Source: Cryptomeria japonica (taxonomy: Eukaryota > Streptophyta > Pinopsida > Cupressales > Cupressaceae). From it: 64,000 nt of DNA. Within the stretch, counting starts at the first letter, position 1, and the number at the start of each line of letters is the position of its first letter. Location: assembly GCF_030272615.1 (NCBI RefSeq), contig NW_026729139.1, positions 62,001 to 126,000 on the forward strand, given 5' to 3'. The translations under genes and the position numbers were made by a program. The notes beneath the pieces are model-generated. The model saw nothing but the letters and a program-made list of their open reading frames with translations, was not told where the DNA came from and ran no database searches. Positions 12,887-23,978 of the stretch are shown here, piece by piece.

Positions 12887-14397
12887 TGATAGTTCTGATA
12901 CTTAATATAAGTACATATCCAATAGCCAACAAGATGAGAGGGGGGGGTGAATCATACAAACTTAATCATCCATAAAAACATCAAATTCAACCTCGGTAAC
13001 ATATATATCAGTCATATAACCAAAAACTGTCAAACATGCAAACTCAAAAGCATATGAACAATATAAACCTCATAACACTAGATTTAACGTGGAAACCCAA
13101 ATAGGGAAAAACCACTGTGGGATTTCGGACCCACTAAGAAATATACTCTTCTAGAGTATGCTCGGTTAAAAGCAAATCCTGTTAAAGATTACAAACACAT
13201 TGCTAGATGTGACCCGATTAAGGGATTTCCCTCAGATCCGTTACGATCTTCACTTTGTTAGAAGTGACCTTGTCAAAGGATTTCAAACACTCAATCAAAA
13301 TGTCACCTTTCTAGAGGATTTACATATAAGACTGTTAAGTCCACTCGGTTAAGAGATTTCTTGTCACTTTCACAAAATAACAGTAATAAAGATATGTCTA
13401 CAACTTCACATCTACAAATGCTAAAGCAGATTCCTATTTATTCAATACAATTTAGACATAGAACTAATCTTGTCTATCTACTGGGCATCTACACTATGTT
13501 ATTATAACAGGTCTTCAATCTTATGTGCTCGGTAATCACTGTGTAGCATCCCTGTGCATACACTTGCCCGCATACATTGTTTATCAACAGTTTTCTATTT
13601 ATAAACAATCTTCTAACTGCGCAATCCCATTGATCACATTTCCCATGATCAATCATAGCCATCAGATCTTCAATCTTGTCCAGGTTCAATGTATCTTTCG
13701 ATCTGAAAATGTTTTACCCCACCTTGGAACTTGCATTGTCACCTTGGAACTTGTGTTAGGGTATTGCGGTTCAATCTGAGCTGTAGATCTTCATGCCGAC
13801 TTTCCATTGCCTTAGATTCGTTAACAAACTTCTTCCACCGATTACCAATCATTGATCCACTCCAGCTCATCAGCTTCTTTCATTAAATATCACATGTAAA
13901 CATTTAATACATTCTGTTATAGCTCGGTTGTAACTCGGTGAATACTAAACTTCACTCGGTAGACATTCTGCCTTCATTAACCGATAGCGATAACCTTAGG
14001 GTTTACCGACTAGGTTCTTTGCCTGATAACATAGTATAGTATTAACCTTTACATTTTACAACATATGTATGATGTTAAAACAATCTAAAACATCATGATC
14101 TCATCATTGTCTGACTCGGTAGTAGTTGCCCATTGAATAACTTATCCCCTCATTCATCATATTCTTTCGTTTGTCTTTTACCGACTTCTTTATAATCTTC
14201 ATATCATACTTCTCAAGATATGGCAACATCATACTGAATTAGAAAATCAATTTCTTGACATCAATGACAAAATAATAATATCAAGATAGTAAAACATCTT
14301 TAATCAGTTATGTCCATAATCATCAACAACCTTCTCAATATCCTTATTGAAATGTCAACAATCTTTCATTGTCTGTTATAATGTAATATTGCCAACA
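12887..14397 (-). repeat. 5' LTR of the older copia element
   Basis: This is a direct repeat of 6654-8209 with scattered substitutions and one copy of the 23-bp unit that is tripled in the other LTR. In element orientation it begins TGTTGGCAATATT and ends CTATCA. It would hold the element promoter. No TATA box was assigned. Confidence 0.92.
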
Positions 14398-14740
14398 CTT
14401 CCCAAGATATTCCCATTCAACTGGTTGTTGATATATATAACTCTATTGAAACGAAACCCCTAACCTCTCCCATACTGGAATCATCCCTCGAGGACTCGGC
14501 TCCATTTATTGAGGTCAAACCCAAAACCAGAAGAAGGAACTCCCCTATTGGCCAAAATACTCTGGTCTCAGGGGGGTCTTAACCAGAAACAGACAAAAAG
14601 TGAACTATGGGTTAGACTCAAGGGGGTTTGGGAGACCACCCAATGCAGTTAGCAAAGATAGGCAGAGTCGGGTTTCCATTGTAGATGAAGCTCAGATAAC
14701 ATTACCATAAATGGGGATGGGATCCCCCACTCATGCTAAA
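14398..14740 (+). pseudogene. LINE ORF1, C-terminal remainder after the copia insertion
   Basis: The reading frame SQDIPIQLVVDIYNSIETK continues to KPKTRRRNSPIGQN near 14550, then a stop. This Ser/Pro-rich, basic C-terminal tail suits ORF1 of plant L1 elements, and it continues the protein broken at 6653. The part from about 14665 on matches the right unit again at about 49436. No complete copy of this junction exists in the window. Confidence 0.7.
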
Positions 14741-14744
14741 TTAA

Positions 14745-16670
14745 AGTTGTCTCATGGAATATAAGGGGTTTAAATCACCCCCACAAGAATGACCTGCTAT
14801 CCAATTTGGTTAGAGATCATAAACCAAATATGTGCCTTGTCTAAGAAACTAAAATGCCTGGTAGCAAAGTGGAAAAAAATAAATTGGCAATTTTTGGAGA
14901 TTGTGATGTTCACTGTGTGGATGTAGATGGTGCTTCAGGCGCTATTGCCACCCTTTGGAATCTGAGACTACTATGTGGTAAGGTGGTCCTCTCTTCTCCT
15001 TGTCATATTGCTACTAGATTCTTTAATCTTAAAGATGGATCCTCCTGGTTTATTTGCAGCATCTATGCTCCTTATGGGAGATCTGCTAGGAAAGCCCTCT
15101 GGTCTTCCATTTTCCATGCTAGATCACTCTTCCCTAATGAGAAATGGGTTCTTCTGGGTGATTTCAACACCCCTCTCAAATTTGGATAAATCTGGGGGTA
15201 TGCCTATCTTTATTGATAGTAGACAAAACTTGGCTGACATGATCAACTCTTTGAGCCTTTTGGATCTAGACCTTATTGGTGCTAAATTCACTTGGTCCAA
15301 CAGATGCAGTGGGGAGGATCTCATTCAGGTTAAGCTTGATAGGGGCCTTGTCTCTCCTTATTGAATTCAGAATGCTTCCTGTAGACTCAATGCCTTGCCC
15401 CATGTTGGATCAGAAAACTTCCCTATTTCCCTTCCGGTGACTCTGTTGTCTGGCAGAAAGGCATATCCCTTCAGATTTGAGAAAATGTGGCTGATGGACC
15501 CTGACATCCAAGATAAAATTATGGAGTGGTGGAATATTGATATCCAGGGTATGGCCATGTTTCATATAGCCAAGAAGCTATATAATGTCAAGTCCAATAT
15601 TCAATGTTGGAACAAGTCCTCTTTTTGCAATATCTTCAAAATTAAACATCAACTCAAACTGGATCTTGAGGAGGTTCAAAAGCATACACAAGTTTTTGGG
15701 TTTGATAAAGATGTCTCGAATAAAGAAATTGAAATTTTAACTAAATTGCATGATATTATTTCCATAGAAGAGGAATTTTGGAAATAGAGATCTAGAGATT
15801 TATGGCTTAAAAGAGGTGACAAAAACACTAAGTTCTTTCATATGATGACCCTTAAGCATAGGGCTACTAATAGAATAAATAAAATTCAGATTGGCTAGAG
15901 ATGGGTTGATAAGTATGAAGAGATTTGCTAGGAAGCCATCAGTTTTTTCTCTAATCTCCTTTGTGTGGATGATCCTCTTGACCCTCTAGCTCAAAATGAA
16001 ATCTTGCAACAGGTTCCCACCATTATCTCTTAGGATATGAACTTGGATCTTACCAAAATCCCTTCTCCTAATGAAGTTTGCAATACGGTCTTCTCTTTTG
16101 AAGGTAAAAAAGTCCCTGGCCCTAATGGCTTCCCTCTATTTTTCTTTGAGAATTTTTGGCAAATTATTTTCTCTGATGTGGTTGCTATGGCTCAAGAATT
16201 TTTTAGTTCCCACTCTCTCCTTAAGGAGTTGAATGTCACCTTCCTTGTCCTCATCCCCAAGAAATTTGATGCCTGCTCTTTTCAGGATTTTAGACCTATT
16301 AGTCCCTGCAATTCTTTATATAAAATTTTCCCCAAAATCCTGGTGCTCAAACTTAGGAATTTCATCCCTTCTTTAATTTCCAAGCATCAAAATGGGTTTG
16401 TTCCTGGGAGGCAGATCCTAGATTCTGTTATTATGGTGCATGAGAACATCCATCCCCTTTTTATCAATAAAAAACCTGGCTTTTTTCTTAAATTGGACCT
16501 GTTTAAAGCTTTTGATAGAGTCAACTGGATTTTTCTTCTCTGAATCCTTAGGGCATTTGTATTCGAAGATAACTTCATCTAGATCATTGAACAATGTCTA
16601 TCCACCCCCAAATTTTCAATGTTCATTAATGGATCTGCCTCTAGTTGATTATTTGACAATTACTGTATAG
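14745..16670 (+). pseudogene. L1-type LINE ORF2 (endonuclease and N-terminal RT), left copy, 3'-truncated
   Basis: The protein begins near VSWNIRGLNHPHKNDLL at about 14748 (apurinic endonuclease N-terminus). It continues through ETKMPG, GASG, IYAPYG, LLGDFNTPL and TWSN, and then PFRFEKMWL. The RT N-terminal region follows: KSRDLWLK-like segment, GDKNTKFFH, GKKVPGPNGFP, LIPKK, FRPIS, LYKI, HQNGFVPGRQI, and KLDLFKAFDRVNW near 16490. It ends at MFINGSASS, before the FADD box, where sequence changes to gypsy. There is a frameshift near 15180 and stops at 14842, 15361, 15785, 15896, 15929 and 16031. Several of these are C-to-T relative to the right copy. The family nicks DNA and reverse-transcribes its own RNA. 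This copy is dead. Confidence 0.9.
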
Positions 16671-19600
16671 ATTGGGTGGAGAGATAAAAAACATCATGAT
16701 TAATTTCTTAGAAAATATTGCTTTGAAAAGTAATAATATCACTCTAGCAAGGGTATCAAAGATTGATGTTAAAAATAGGCCTTCTATTCTAGACAAATAT
16801 TTGCAACTAGCAAGTCTTTAATGTTGATGATGATTTATTGAATTTTCTTCATTACATAGATGAGTATGAGACTATATAAATTGATTTTGATGCTTTTGTT
16901 AAAGTTGTAGATGGTAAAGAAATTTTATTTGTAAATGAAATAGTATAGCTAAAAATTAATAAAATCCCAAAGAGGTTTGTAGCGTTGGAAAGAATATTCA
17001 ATTTTAATAATGGTCAAGCAATGAAACTTTCTCTGGTCAGAAAAGAAGATTTCGAGGAGGTAAATTTAGTGAATAACATCTCCTAAAAAAGTATACATTG
17101 GAAATAAAATCAGTCTGAAGATATGAACAATGCTCATAGCATTGAGGAAATATAAGCACATTTTTTCTTTGTCATATGATGACCTGACAACTTACAAAGA
17201 GGATTTTCCTTCAGCACAAGATTCCTCTCATTCCTAAGGAAAAACCTTCTAGATACAAGCAGAGACCTATTAACCTAGTGTTAAGGCCAAAGATGCAAGA
17301 GGAACTCTTGAAACTAAGGGATGGTGGGATCATTAAGCCAATTATGCATTCCAGTTGGGTCTCTAATTAGTCCCTATCAAAAATAAGAACAAAGATATAA
17401 GGTTGTGTGTTGATTTAAATAATAGAATATGTCTTCATTGAAAGACAATGAGCCACTCCCAAATATGGAAGCCATGTTACAAAAGGTGACAAGAAGTGAA
17501 TTATTGTCAATGATGGATGGCTTTTATGGGTACAATCAAGCAAAGGTTAAAGAGTCTAAGCAATACAAGATCACATTCACAACCCCTTAGGGAATATATG
17601 TGTAAGTAAGAATGCCATTCTAGTTAATAAATGATGGTGGTACATTTCAAAGATCTATGGATGTAGCATTTTGAGATCTTATTGATATCATCATGGTAGT
17701 TTATCAAGATGATTTAACTGCATTTTCTAAGTGAGTAAACGATCATTGCTTTCATCTTGAGAAAATATTTACCAAGGCTCTAGAGTATGGGATTTCTCTA
17801 AATCCTAAGAAGTGTAACTTTTTTTTTACTGAAGGTAAAGTCTTGGGTCACATTGTTTCAAAATGAGTCTAAATAGACATAGAAAGAGTAGCAACAATAG
17901 ATAAAGTACCCATCCCTAAGACCACGAATTTTATTCAGTTCTTTTTTAGCCCAATTAATATTGTTAGAAGAATCATCTCTAACTTTGTTGAAACTGTAAA
18001 GCCTATTTCCAAGATGTTGAAAAAGGGAACCAAAATTGATTTCATTGATGCCTTTGTAGCCATCAAAAGAGAAATTAAGGAGGCCTGCTCTAGTATTTAA
18101 ATCTCCAGACTTTAGAAAACCTAAGTTACAAATCTTTTCATTCACATCATTTCACACAATTGCAGTTGTTATGCTTCATAAAAATGTTGAAGGATATGAG
18201 CAGCCAATAGATTTTTACAACAAATCTCTCTAGGCTACAGAGCTGAAGTATGACATAGCAAACAAATATGTGTATGCATATGCTATTGTAATGAACATCT
18301 TTTCCCAATCAATGGTAACAAGAAGAAGTTGTAGATGGATTAATAAAATGTATGAATTTAATATTGATATTCAGATCACCAAATTGGTTAAGGGGCAAGG
18401 ATTAGCAAAGTTATGGTAGAGGAAAATTTGGAAGCTTCGTAGGTGAATAATCTTTCTACCTTGGTAGATAACTTTTATAGTTTATACAATACTTCCTAGT
18501 ATACAAATGTGTTATATTTTTTTAAGCATATGAAATGCCCAAAATATCTAACAGACAATTAGAAGAGAACATTGAAACTTCAAGCTCAGAAACATTTTTT
18601 TATTAATGGAGATTTTTTTTGGAAAGACCAAAACAAGATGAAGTCATATTAAAAGACATACATGCAAGAGTATGTAGAGTCCGTTTCACTACCAAAACCA
18701 CTACTCTTAAAGTTCTTAGGGAAGGTTATTATTGGTCCACTTAATTTGTTAATTCTTACACATATATGTGAGGAAATGTGAGCCTTATCAAAAACAATTC
18801 AAGGAAGTTGAAGTATTCAAATGTACTACCTCTTAAGACTATCCAGGTTGAAGCCCCTTTTCATCAATGGGGAAGTGATTTTATAGGTGAAATGGTTGAG
18901 AAATCCAGTGGTTTTTTTTACATGGATATTGGTAGCAATAGATTATTTCACTAAATGGATTGAAGTGATCCCAACAAAGAGGCTACCAGTAAAGTTATTA
19001 TTGATTTCCTAATGAAAAATATAATAATTAGATTTGGAACACCAATCAAGTTAATCATTGATGCTATGTGTTTCAGATCTAAAGAATTTTCTAAATCTTG
19101 TGATTCTTGTGGTATAAGAGTTTATTATTACTTACCATATCACCCACAAGGAAATGGGCAGGCCAAATCAAGTAATAAGAGCATATTGAAGATCATTAAG
19201 AGGACGCTAGAGAAAATTAAGAAGGCTTCAGACTCAAAACTTGTATTGGTATTGTGGGCTAATAGAATTACAATCAAGAAAGAAATAAGGAAGTCACCAT
19301 TTGAGTTAGTAGATGGGACACAAGCTAGATTGCTTGTAAACAACTTGTTGTCAGCATACAAGTTCATTTAAGAGAATGATTGGGATATACCCGAGCCAAT
19401 TGAGGACAGAATTGAATAACTAACGAAGTTAGATGAAGTCAAGAATTATACTCAGAAAAGAAATACAAGGTTGCAACAACAAAATAAATATTTGTTTGAA
19501 AAGAGAGATTTTGAAAAAAAATTCAACATTGATGATCTGGTGTTGATGTGGAATGCAAGAGGATAGGAAAAAGGTATGTATGTGAAATTTGAAACTCTTT

Positions 19601-19725
19601 GGTTGGGCGCTTTTGTTGTTTCTTTGAAGAATGGAGATGACTCACACTTTCCAAAAATTATGGAAGGTGAAATTCAAGAATTTCCAGTGCATGGAAAATT
19701 CCTCAAGAATTTTTTTGCTTAAACT
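16671..19725 (+). pseudogene. Ty3/gypsy pol (RT, RNase H, integrase), left copy, heavily decayed, 5' part missing
   Basis: Pol-like sequence starts directly at the LINE junction (NFLENIALKSNNITLARVSKIDVKN...). RT follows from about 17200: FQHKIPLIPKEKPSRYK, KMQEELLKLRDGGIIKPI, then VYQDDLTAFSK near 17700 as catalytic box, and ALEYGISLNPKK. The RNase H region is very degraded (18000-18400). Integrase is best preserved: PFHQWGSDFIGE near 18850, then a 119-codon open stretch 19012-19371 with FGTPIKLIIDA and YHPQGNGQA (the D and E positions). A tail RKSPFELV... and GDDSHFPKI reaches 19725. Stops are dense throughout. No gag or 5' LTR was found. It resembles the non-chromodomain plant gypsy pols (Tat/Athila type) by motif style, but the lineage is uncertain. 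Confidence 0.85.
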
Positions 19726-21540
19726 TTTCTTTCCATGCATGGTATTTTATTGTAAATTTTGTATATATATTTCTTATGTTTGTTGTTAGGTCTATACCCC
19801 AAGAGATTCTACATTCTCATCTTGACCTAGGTGATCAAGCGTCCCCAACTAGAGTCATTGTTGGGACTATCAAAATTTGTAGACAATTTTTCCAGGTCAG
19901 TTATTTGGTTCTCATATGCTTGAGTTAGGGTTTTAATATTTTAACCAAGTGTCAGGGGTTTTGCCTCATATAGAGTTCTCAATTCCATGTTTTTATAATC
20001 ATTTGTTGACTTGTTGGGCTGGTTACTTGGGCTATTAGTCATGATTTTGAGTCTATATCTTGTCATTTGTTTACCAACCCATTTGTATTAGGATTTAAGA
20101 AATTCACTAGTCATAACAGCTCCATGGGTTTAATGTTTGATGTTGTGCTAGCTTTTCCCTGATTCCTAGGAAAAATTGCCCTATGACACTTTATTAAATC
20201 ATAACAATGCTTATGTGCACAAATATTTACTTGAGTTTCCCCATGCCCCCATGTTTTTTTACTCTGGTCAGATTATGGGTTGTGGGCTAACGGGATCATA
20301 CCCTGCTATCCGATGAGGTGTGTGAAGTCAGTAAAGGAAAGGCCGCAAGCTGGCAAGATAAGGTGAAGACAAAGGCAATGTATCCCCACAGCTTTGTAGG
20401 TGAAATACTAGTTAAACATAACCTACAGGTTGGCAAAATCAATGGCATAAAACATGTAGTGGTTGAAGGCTAGTGTACCCTGTCATCCTACATGGACAAA
20501 TTAATGTAGGTTTATGAACTATGGGCTAGTGGGTTGTTAAAGTATTCACCCTGATACCCCGCATAAGTTGGCAACAAGTAAAAGAGGTACCATGAGATAG
20601 AGGGAATGAGGAACTAAAGGGTAAAAGTTTTCTGCTACCCCACAGGCCTTGACTATAGTCAAGAAATGGGTTGTGGGCTACTGTGGCTGAGCAATATAGA
20701 GGGAAATTTTCCTTGCTATCTCACTGGAAGAAAACACAAAGCATAACTATGGTCCAAGCCCACAAGACATGTCATTTAGAAGAAAGAAAGTATGCACTGA
20801 ACGATTGATCATTGTGCCATCCATTCAACTATAGTCAAGATGAACGGTAATTGTTTGATAGAGAATCAATGGTGAAATTTGAAATCGATGTATTTACCAC
20901 TTATTGACATTCACATGAACTAAATTAATGATGATTAAAGGATGTATGAAGACATATATATATATATATATATATATATAAGTTCTATTTTTTGACTTGG
21001 GCATTCTCAATTTTCCTTTCGACAACTTCAATGTGAAGAGATGGTGAGCAAAGAAGAGCATTGTGCACTAGTGGAGTAGGGTTTTTAAGTGCCAAAAATC
21101 CCAATAATTGCACTCTATTTCCTACCTTATTTTTAGATAAATCTTGAACTCTATGGGAATTAAGTAGAGTTAAATTTATTAAAACCCTAGTGTAGTTCAT
21201 TGTAATCACTCAAAAAAAATATCCTACTATTGAGAAAGCACTTGCTCAAGGTGAAAGCCCAAAATTAAGGAAGAAGAAGACTTCTTCTTCTAAGAAACCT
21301 ATAACTTCACCCCCACCTACTGCAAAAAACCCTCCTCAACCTACTAAAGACCCCAATCAATCCACTCAAGTCCCAAAAACTAAAAAAGAAAGCTAGAGGA
21401 GATGTTAGAGGTCTTAACTAGGACATGCACAAAATTTTACAAGGGGTTTCTATGGAGGAGAGTAAAAGGAAATTTTTCACTAACCGATGTTCAGGGTGTA
21501 GGAATTCCATTATAGACAACAGAGAATGGGATTTTTTTGA
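19726..21540. other. Gypsy-associated noncoding spacer with repeated GGGCTA modules, left copy
   Basis: No protein is recognisable between integrase and the next coding relic. From about 20270 to 20735 an imperfect module recurs: GGGCTA(A/G)(C/T)GGG followed by CCCTGCTATCC or CCCTGATACCCC. A TA microsatellite lies at 20954-20980. The stretch matches 54529-56340 of the right unit. Long untranslated spacers with internal repeats are known in some large plant gypsy elements, so this is probably element sequence. Confidence 0.6.
20954..20980. repeat. TA dinucleotide microsatellite
   Basis: There are about 13 TA repeats here, against about five at the matching site near 55756-55765 in the right unit. 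Confidence 0.95.
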
Positions 21541-23597
21541 TACTTTTATGCGAATAGGGACAAGGATGTGCCAATATCAAGTCACTGGACATTAGATGTT
21601 AGAAAATTAGTGGTCCCTTATGTCTTCATCAAACCAGAGTTGGTTATGTTCTTCGCTAGGAGGTATCATGCAAAAACATACACAATAAGAACACCAAAGG
21701 GACTGATTATGGCAAATTTAAGCAGAGAAGCCATTATTGCTTTTTTTGGTTTAAATAGGTCTGAAACTTTAAAGAAAAATGATTTAAACAAATTATAATA
21801 AGAATAAAAGGAGAGAAGAGTGATATTGAGTAGCTTTTCTTATCAAATCATATTAGAAAACAAGAAGATCCTATGTTTATTGTAGAGTTTGATAGTGTAA
21901 GATGAATAAGGGGATTTGGATATAACCCCGCACTGAAAGAATTGGCACAATGAACAAAGGAACCGATCAATAATAAGCCAAATTTGATTCATGGTGTTAA
22001 AGAAATGGTGGGAAAGGTAGCGACAAGAACCTTGAAAGATACATAGATGCATTAGAGGCAGCCACTATCTCACTACATTCTATATATTTTTCTTAAGCCA
22101 TAGAAGAGGACCAACAAAAGAGAATATATGATTTGATGAAAAGACATGTATATTTGAATGAGTCATACAATAAAGGTTATATAGAAAACATAAGATTGAA
22201 GAAAGCCTTAGAAATCATTAAGAAACCTCCTACTCCTAAAGGCACTATAGCTATTTACCATCCTCCAATGATGAATCAAGATGAATCTTCTACAAATGAA
22301 GTAAGCATATTGAGTTATAAGCTCAATCACTATACACAAAAATTAGATGTCATTGATGAAGCATTGCACAATGCTATAAGAATTGCAATGGAAAAGGTCG
22401 TAGATGTCATGATAATATTTTTGAATCATATGTTTTGAAAGACACTAAGTAAGATTGAAGAAGTGCATAAAGAATATCATGCCCTCATATAGGCAAAGCA
22501 ACAATTTAAAGAAATGATAACATTTTTAAAACCACTTTTTGAAAGGTGGCAGACCAAAGTTCACATATTGAATACTTTAGTTCTAGCCACACAATATGCA
22601 CCAACATCTCCTCCTTAGATATGACATACTGATAAGATGATTAATCTATTATTTGAGGAATTACCTTTTATTGAAACAAAAGAACAATAAACAAAGAGAA
22701 AATTGGAGTTATTTTGGTCCTTAACACACTGGTCTATCTTAGATATACACAATAATGATGGAAATTTGAGTGAATTTGAAGATTGGATAAATGAGTTTGA
22801 AATGTGTGTGCCACTAATTCTTTCCATGCTACATGATGGAAGCAAATTATAGATGGGTGTCTTTAATGGCACCGCGAATAAAATCATAGAGGTGAATACA
22901 AGATACATCAAATTCATCAACAACACTAGAGCCATCCTTGATGATAGAACCATGGAAAACCTGGCTAAGGTATGTCAACTCCAAGAATTCAAGTGGCCTA
23001 ATGAGTTAACAATTATGGAGTGGCAAAACCAATATTGCACAAACATAGAGCATGAAGGGAGAGACAATATGTAAGGAGAAATAAACTATATTCTAGATAC
23101 AACTCAACTATATATAGAAATAACTTGATAGATCATGCAAATCATGGGTACCTTTCAAAAATTCAAAGCAACTAGTTGTTTCTACAATATAGATTCCTCA
23201 GTCAAGCCAATTTCAATGCCTTGGTCATTACACAAGGCTCATTTTCAGTTATTCCTAATTTTCTTATTTTTTAATTTAAGAACTTTACACATCGACACTT
23301 ACCACCTCATCAACAACCTTTTTCTCTAGTGTAGTGAACAAATATGACACATTAGTATGCTACGTCAGCAAGCCCATGCAACAACAGTTTTGTGTAAGAA
23401 TATGGTTATCTTTGTATTTCCCTTAGGGACACAAATCTTTTGTGTCATATATGAAGATGTAATGGTACCATGGCATATTCATGTTTTAATGAATCAAATT
23501 TTGACACATGCAATTTGCCCCGAAGCTTGTTTTGCTCCCTTCCTTTTTACAAAGGGAATTTCAAGGCCATTTACAAAGGGTTCTGAAATGTTTGAGT
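21541..23597 (+). pseudogene. Unidentified coding relic downstream of gypsy pol, left copy
   Basis: Several open pieces read in the same direction: 21568-21798 (SSHWTLDVRKLVVPYVFIKP, FARRYHAKTYTIRTPKGLIM, REAIIAFFGLN), 22133-22438 (KRHVYLNESYNKGYIENIRLKKAL, YHPP, SYKLNHYTQKLDVIDEALHNAIR), 22853-23074 (MGVFNGTANKIIEV, FKWPNELTIMEWQNQY) and weaker stretches to 23590. The right unit has the same pieces with different lesions, which shows they descend from one longer reading frame. I do not recognise the family. Its position after integrase suits an extra ORF of a large gypsy element (an env-like position or a second element's gag-side ORF), but this is inference. Stops and frameshifts make it non-coding now. 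Confidence 0.6.
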
Positions 23598-23605
23598 GAT
23601 ACACA

Positions 23606-23764
23606 TGTTACAAGTGCGGTTGTCGTTGCACCAAAATATCGACATGTTAATGCCCGATACAACCACTAGACTTATAGAATCCATAGGAGGCGGTTAAGCA
23701 ATGTCACAAACTCGAGCGTTGCGCTACACAACACAAGGATACCAAGGGTGCACACCTTGAAACA
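23606..23764 (-). repeat. 3' LTR of the TRIM
   Basis: This 159-bp terminal repeat begins TGTTACAAG and ends GAAACA. It borders the polypurine tract at 23765-23773. Confidence 0.9.
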
Positions 23765-23803
23765 ATCCCCCCCAGTGCAAATGAGGGGTTTGAACCTGTG
23801 ACC

Positions 23804-23817
23804 AAGCTCTAATACCA
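23804..23817 (-). other. Primer-binding site of the TRIM
   Basis: The minus strand reads TGGTATTAGAGCTT two bases inside the 5' LTR. It matches the initiator Met-tRNA site with one change from the usual TGGTATCAGAGC. Confidence 0.85.
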
Positions 23818-23819
23818 CT

Positions 23820-23978
23820 TGTTACAAGTGCGGTTTTCGTTGCACCAAAAGATCGACCTGTTAATACCTAATAGAACCACTAGACTTATAGAATCCATAG
23901 GAAGCGGTTAATCCATGTCACAAACCCGAGATTTGTGTTGCACAGCACAAGGAGACCAAGGGTGTACACCTTGCAACA
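23820..23978 (-). repeat. 5' LTR of the TRIM
   Basis: This 159-bp terminal repeat begins TGTTACAAG and ends GCAACA, followed by the ACACA target duplication. Confidence 0.9.

Larger units (their letters stand above)
6654..14397 (-). mobile_element. Ty1/copia LTR retrotransposon with ~1.5 kb LTRs, decayed, inserted in LINE ORF1
   Basis: The element has direct repeats 6654-8209 (1556 bp) and 12887-14397 (1511 bp), both starting TGATAGTTCTGATAC and ending GCCAACA on the plus strand. In element orientation the primer-binding site lies inside the right LTR and a polypurine tract inside the left LTR, so it is transcribed on the minus strand. Internal order is gag, protease, integrase, RT, RNase H, the copia order. 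The flanks CTACCC and CTTCCC are a near match only, so the target duplication is imperfect. The LTRs differ by many substitutions (a few percent by eye) and by a tandem-repeat expansion, so this insertion is clearly older than the copia at 38118-43215. Confidence 0.95.
1..23597. repeat. Left unit of a ~22 kb tandem segmental duplication
   Basis: Base 1 corresponds to about base 36938. Similarity to the right unit continues, in the same order, through the kinase exons and introns, the AT-rich 3' flank, the LINE, the gypsy pol, the spacer and the downstream coding relic, and stops near 23597 (right 58385). It is interrupted by a copia element at 6654-14397 that the right unit lacks, and it lacks about 0.8 kb found in the right unit near 46255-47075. 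The true left end lies outside the window. Confidence 0.93.
23606..23978 (-). mobile_element. TRIM (terminal-repeat retrotransposon in miniature), complete, with target duplication
   Basis: Two 159-bp direct repeats (23606-23764 and 23820-23978) start TGTTACAAGTGCGG and end in CA. They enclose only 55 bp, flanked on both sides by ACACA (23601-23605 and 23979-23983). On the minus strand the 55 bp begin with AGTGGTATTAGAGCTTGG, a primer-binding site for initiator Met-tRNA, and end with the polypurine tract GGGGGGGAT before the 3' LTR. There is no coding capacity, so it depended on proteins of an autonomous LTR element. The two LTRs differ at a number of positions, so the insertion is not recent. 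It lies immediately beyond the edge of the left duplication unit. Confidence 0.93.

Noticed and set aside
6643-14403. A perfect target-site duplication for the older copia
   Set aside because: The flanks are CTACCC and CTTCCC. They match only imperfectly, so I report it as degenerate rather than perfect.
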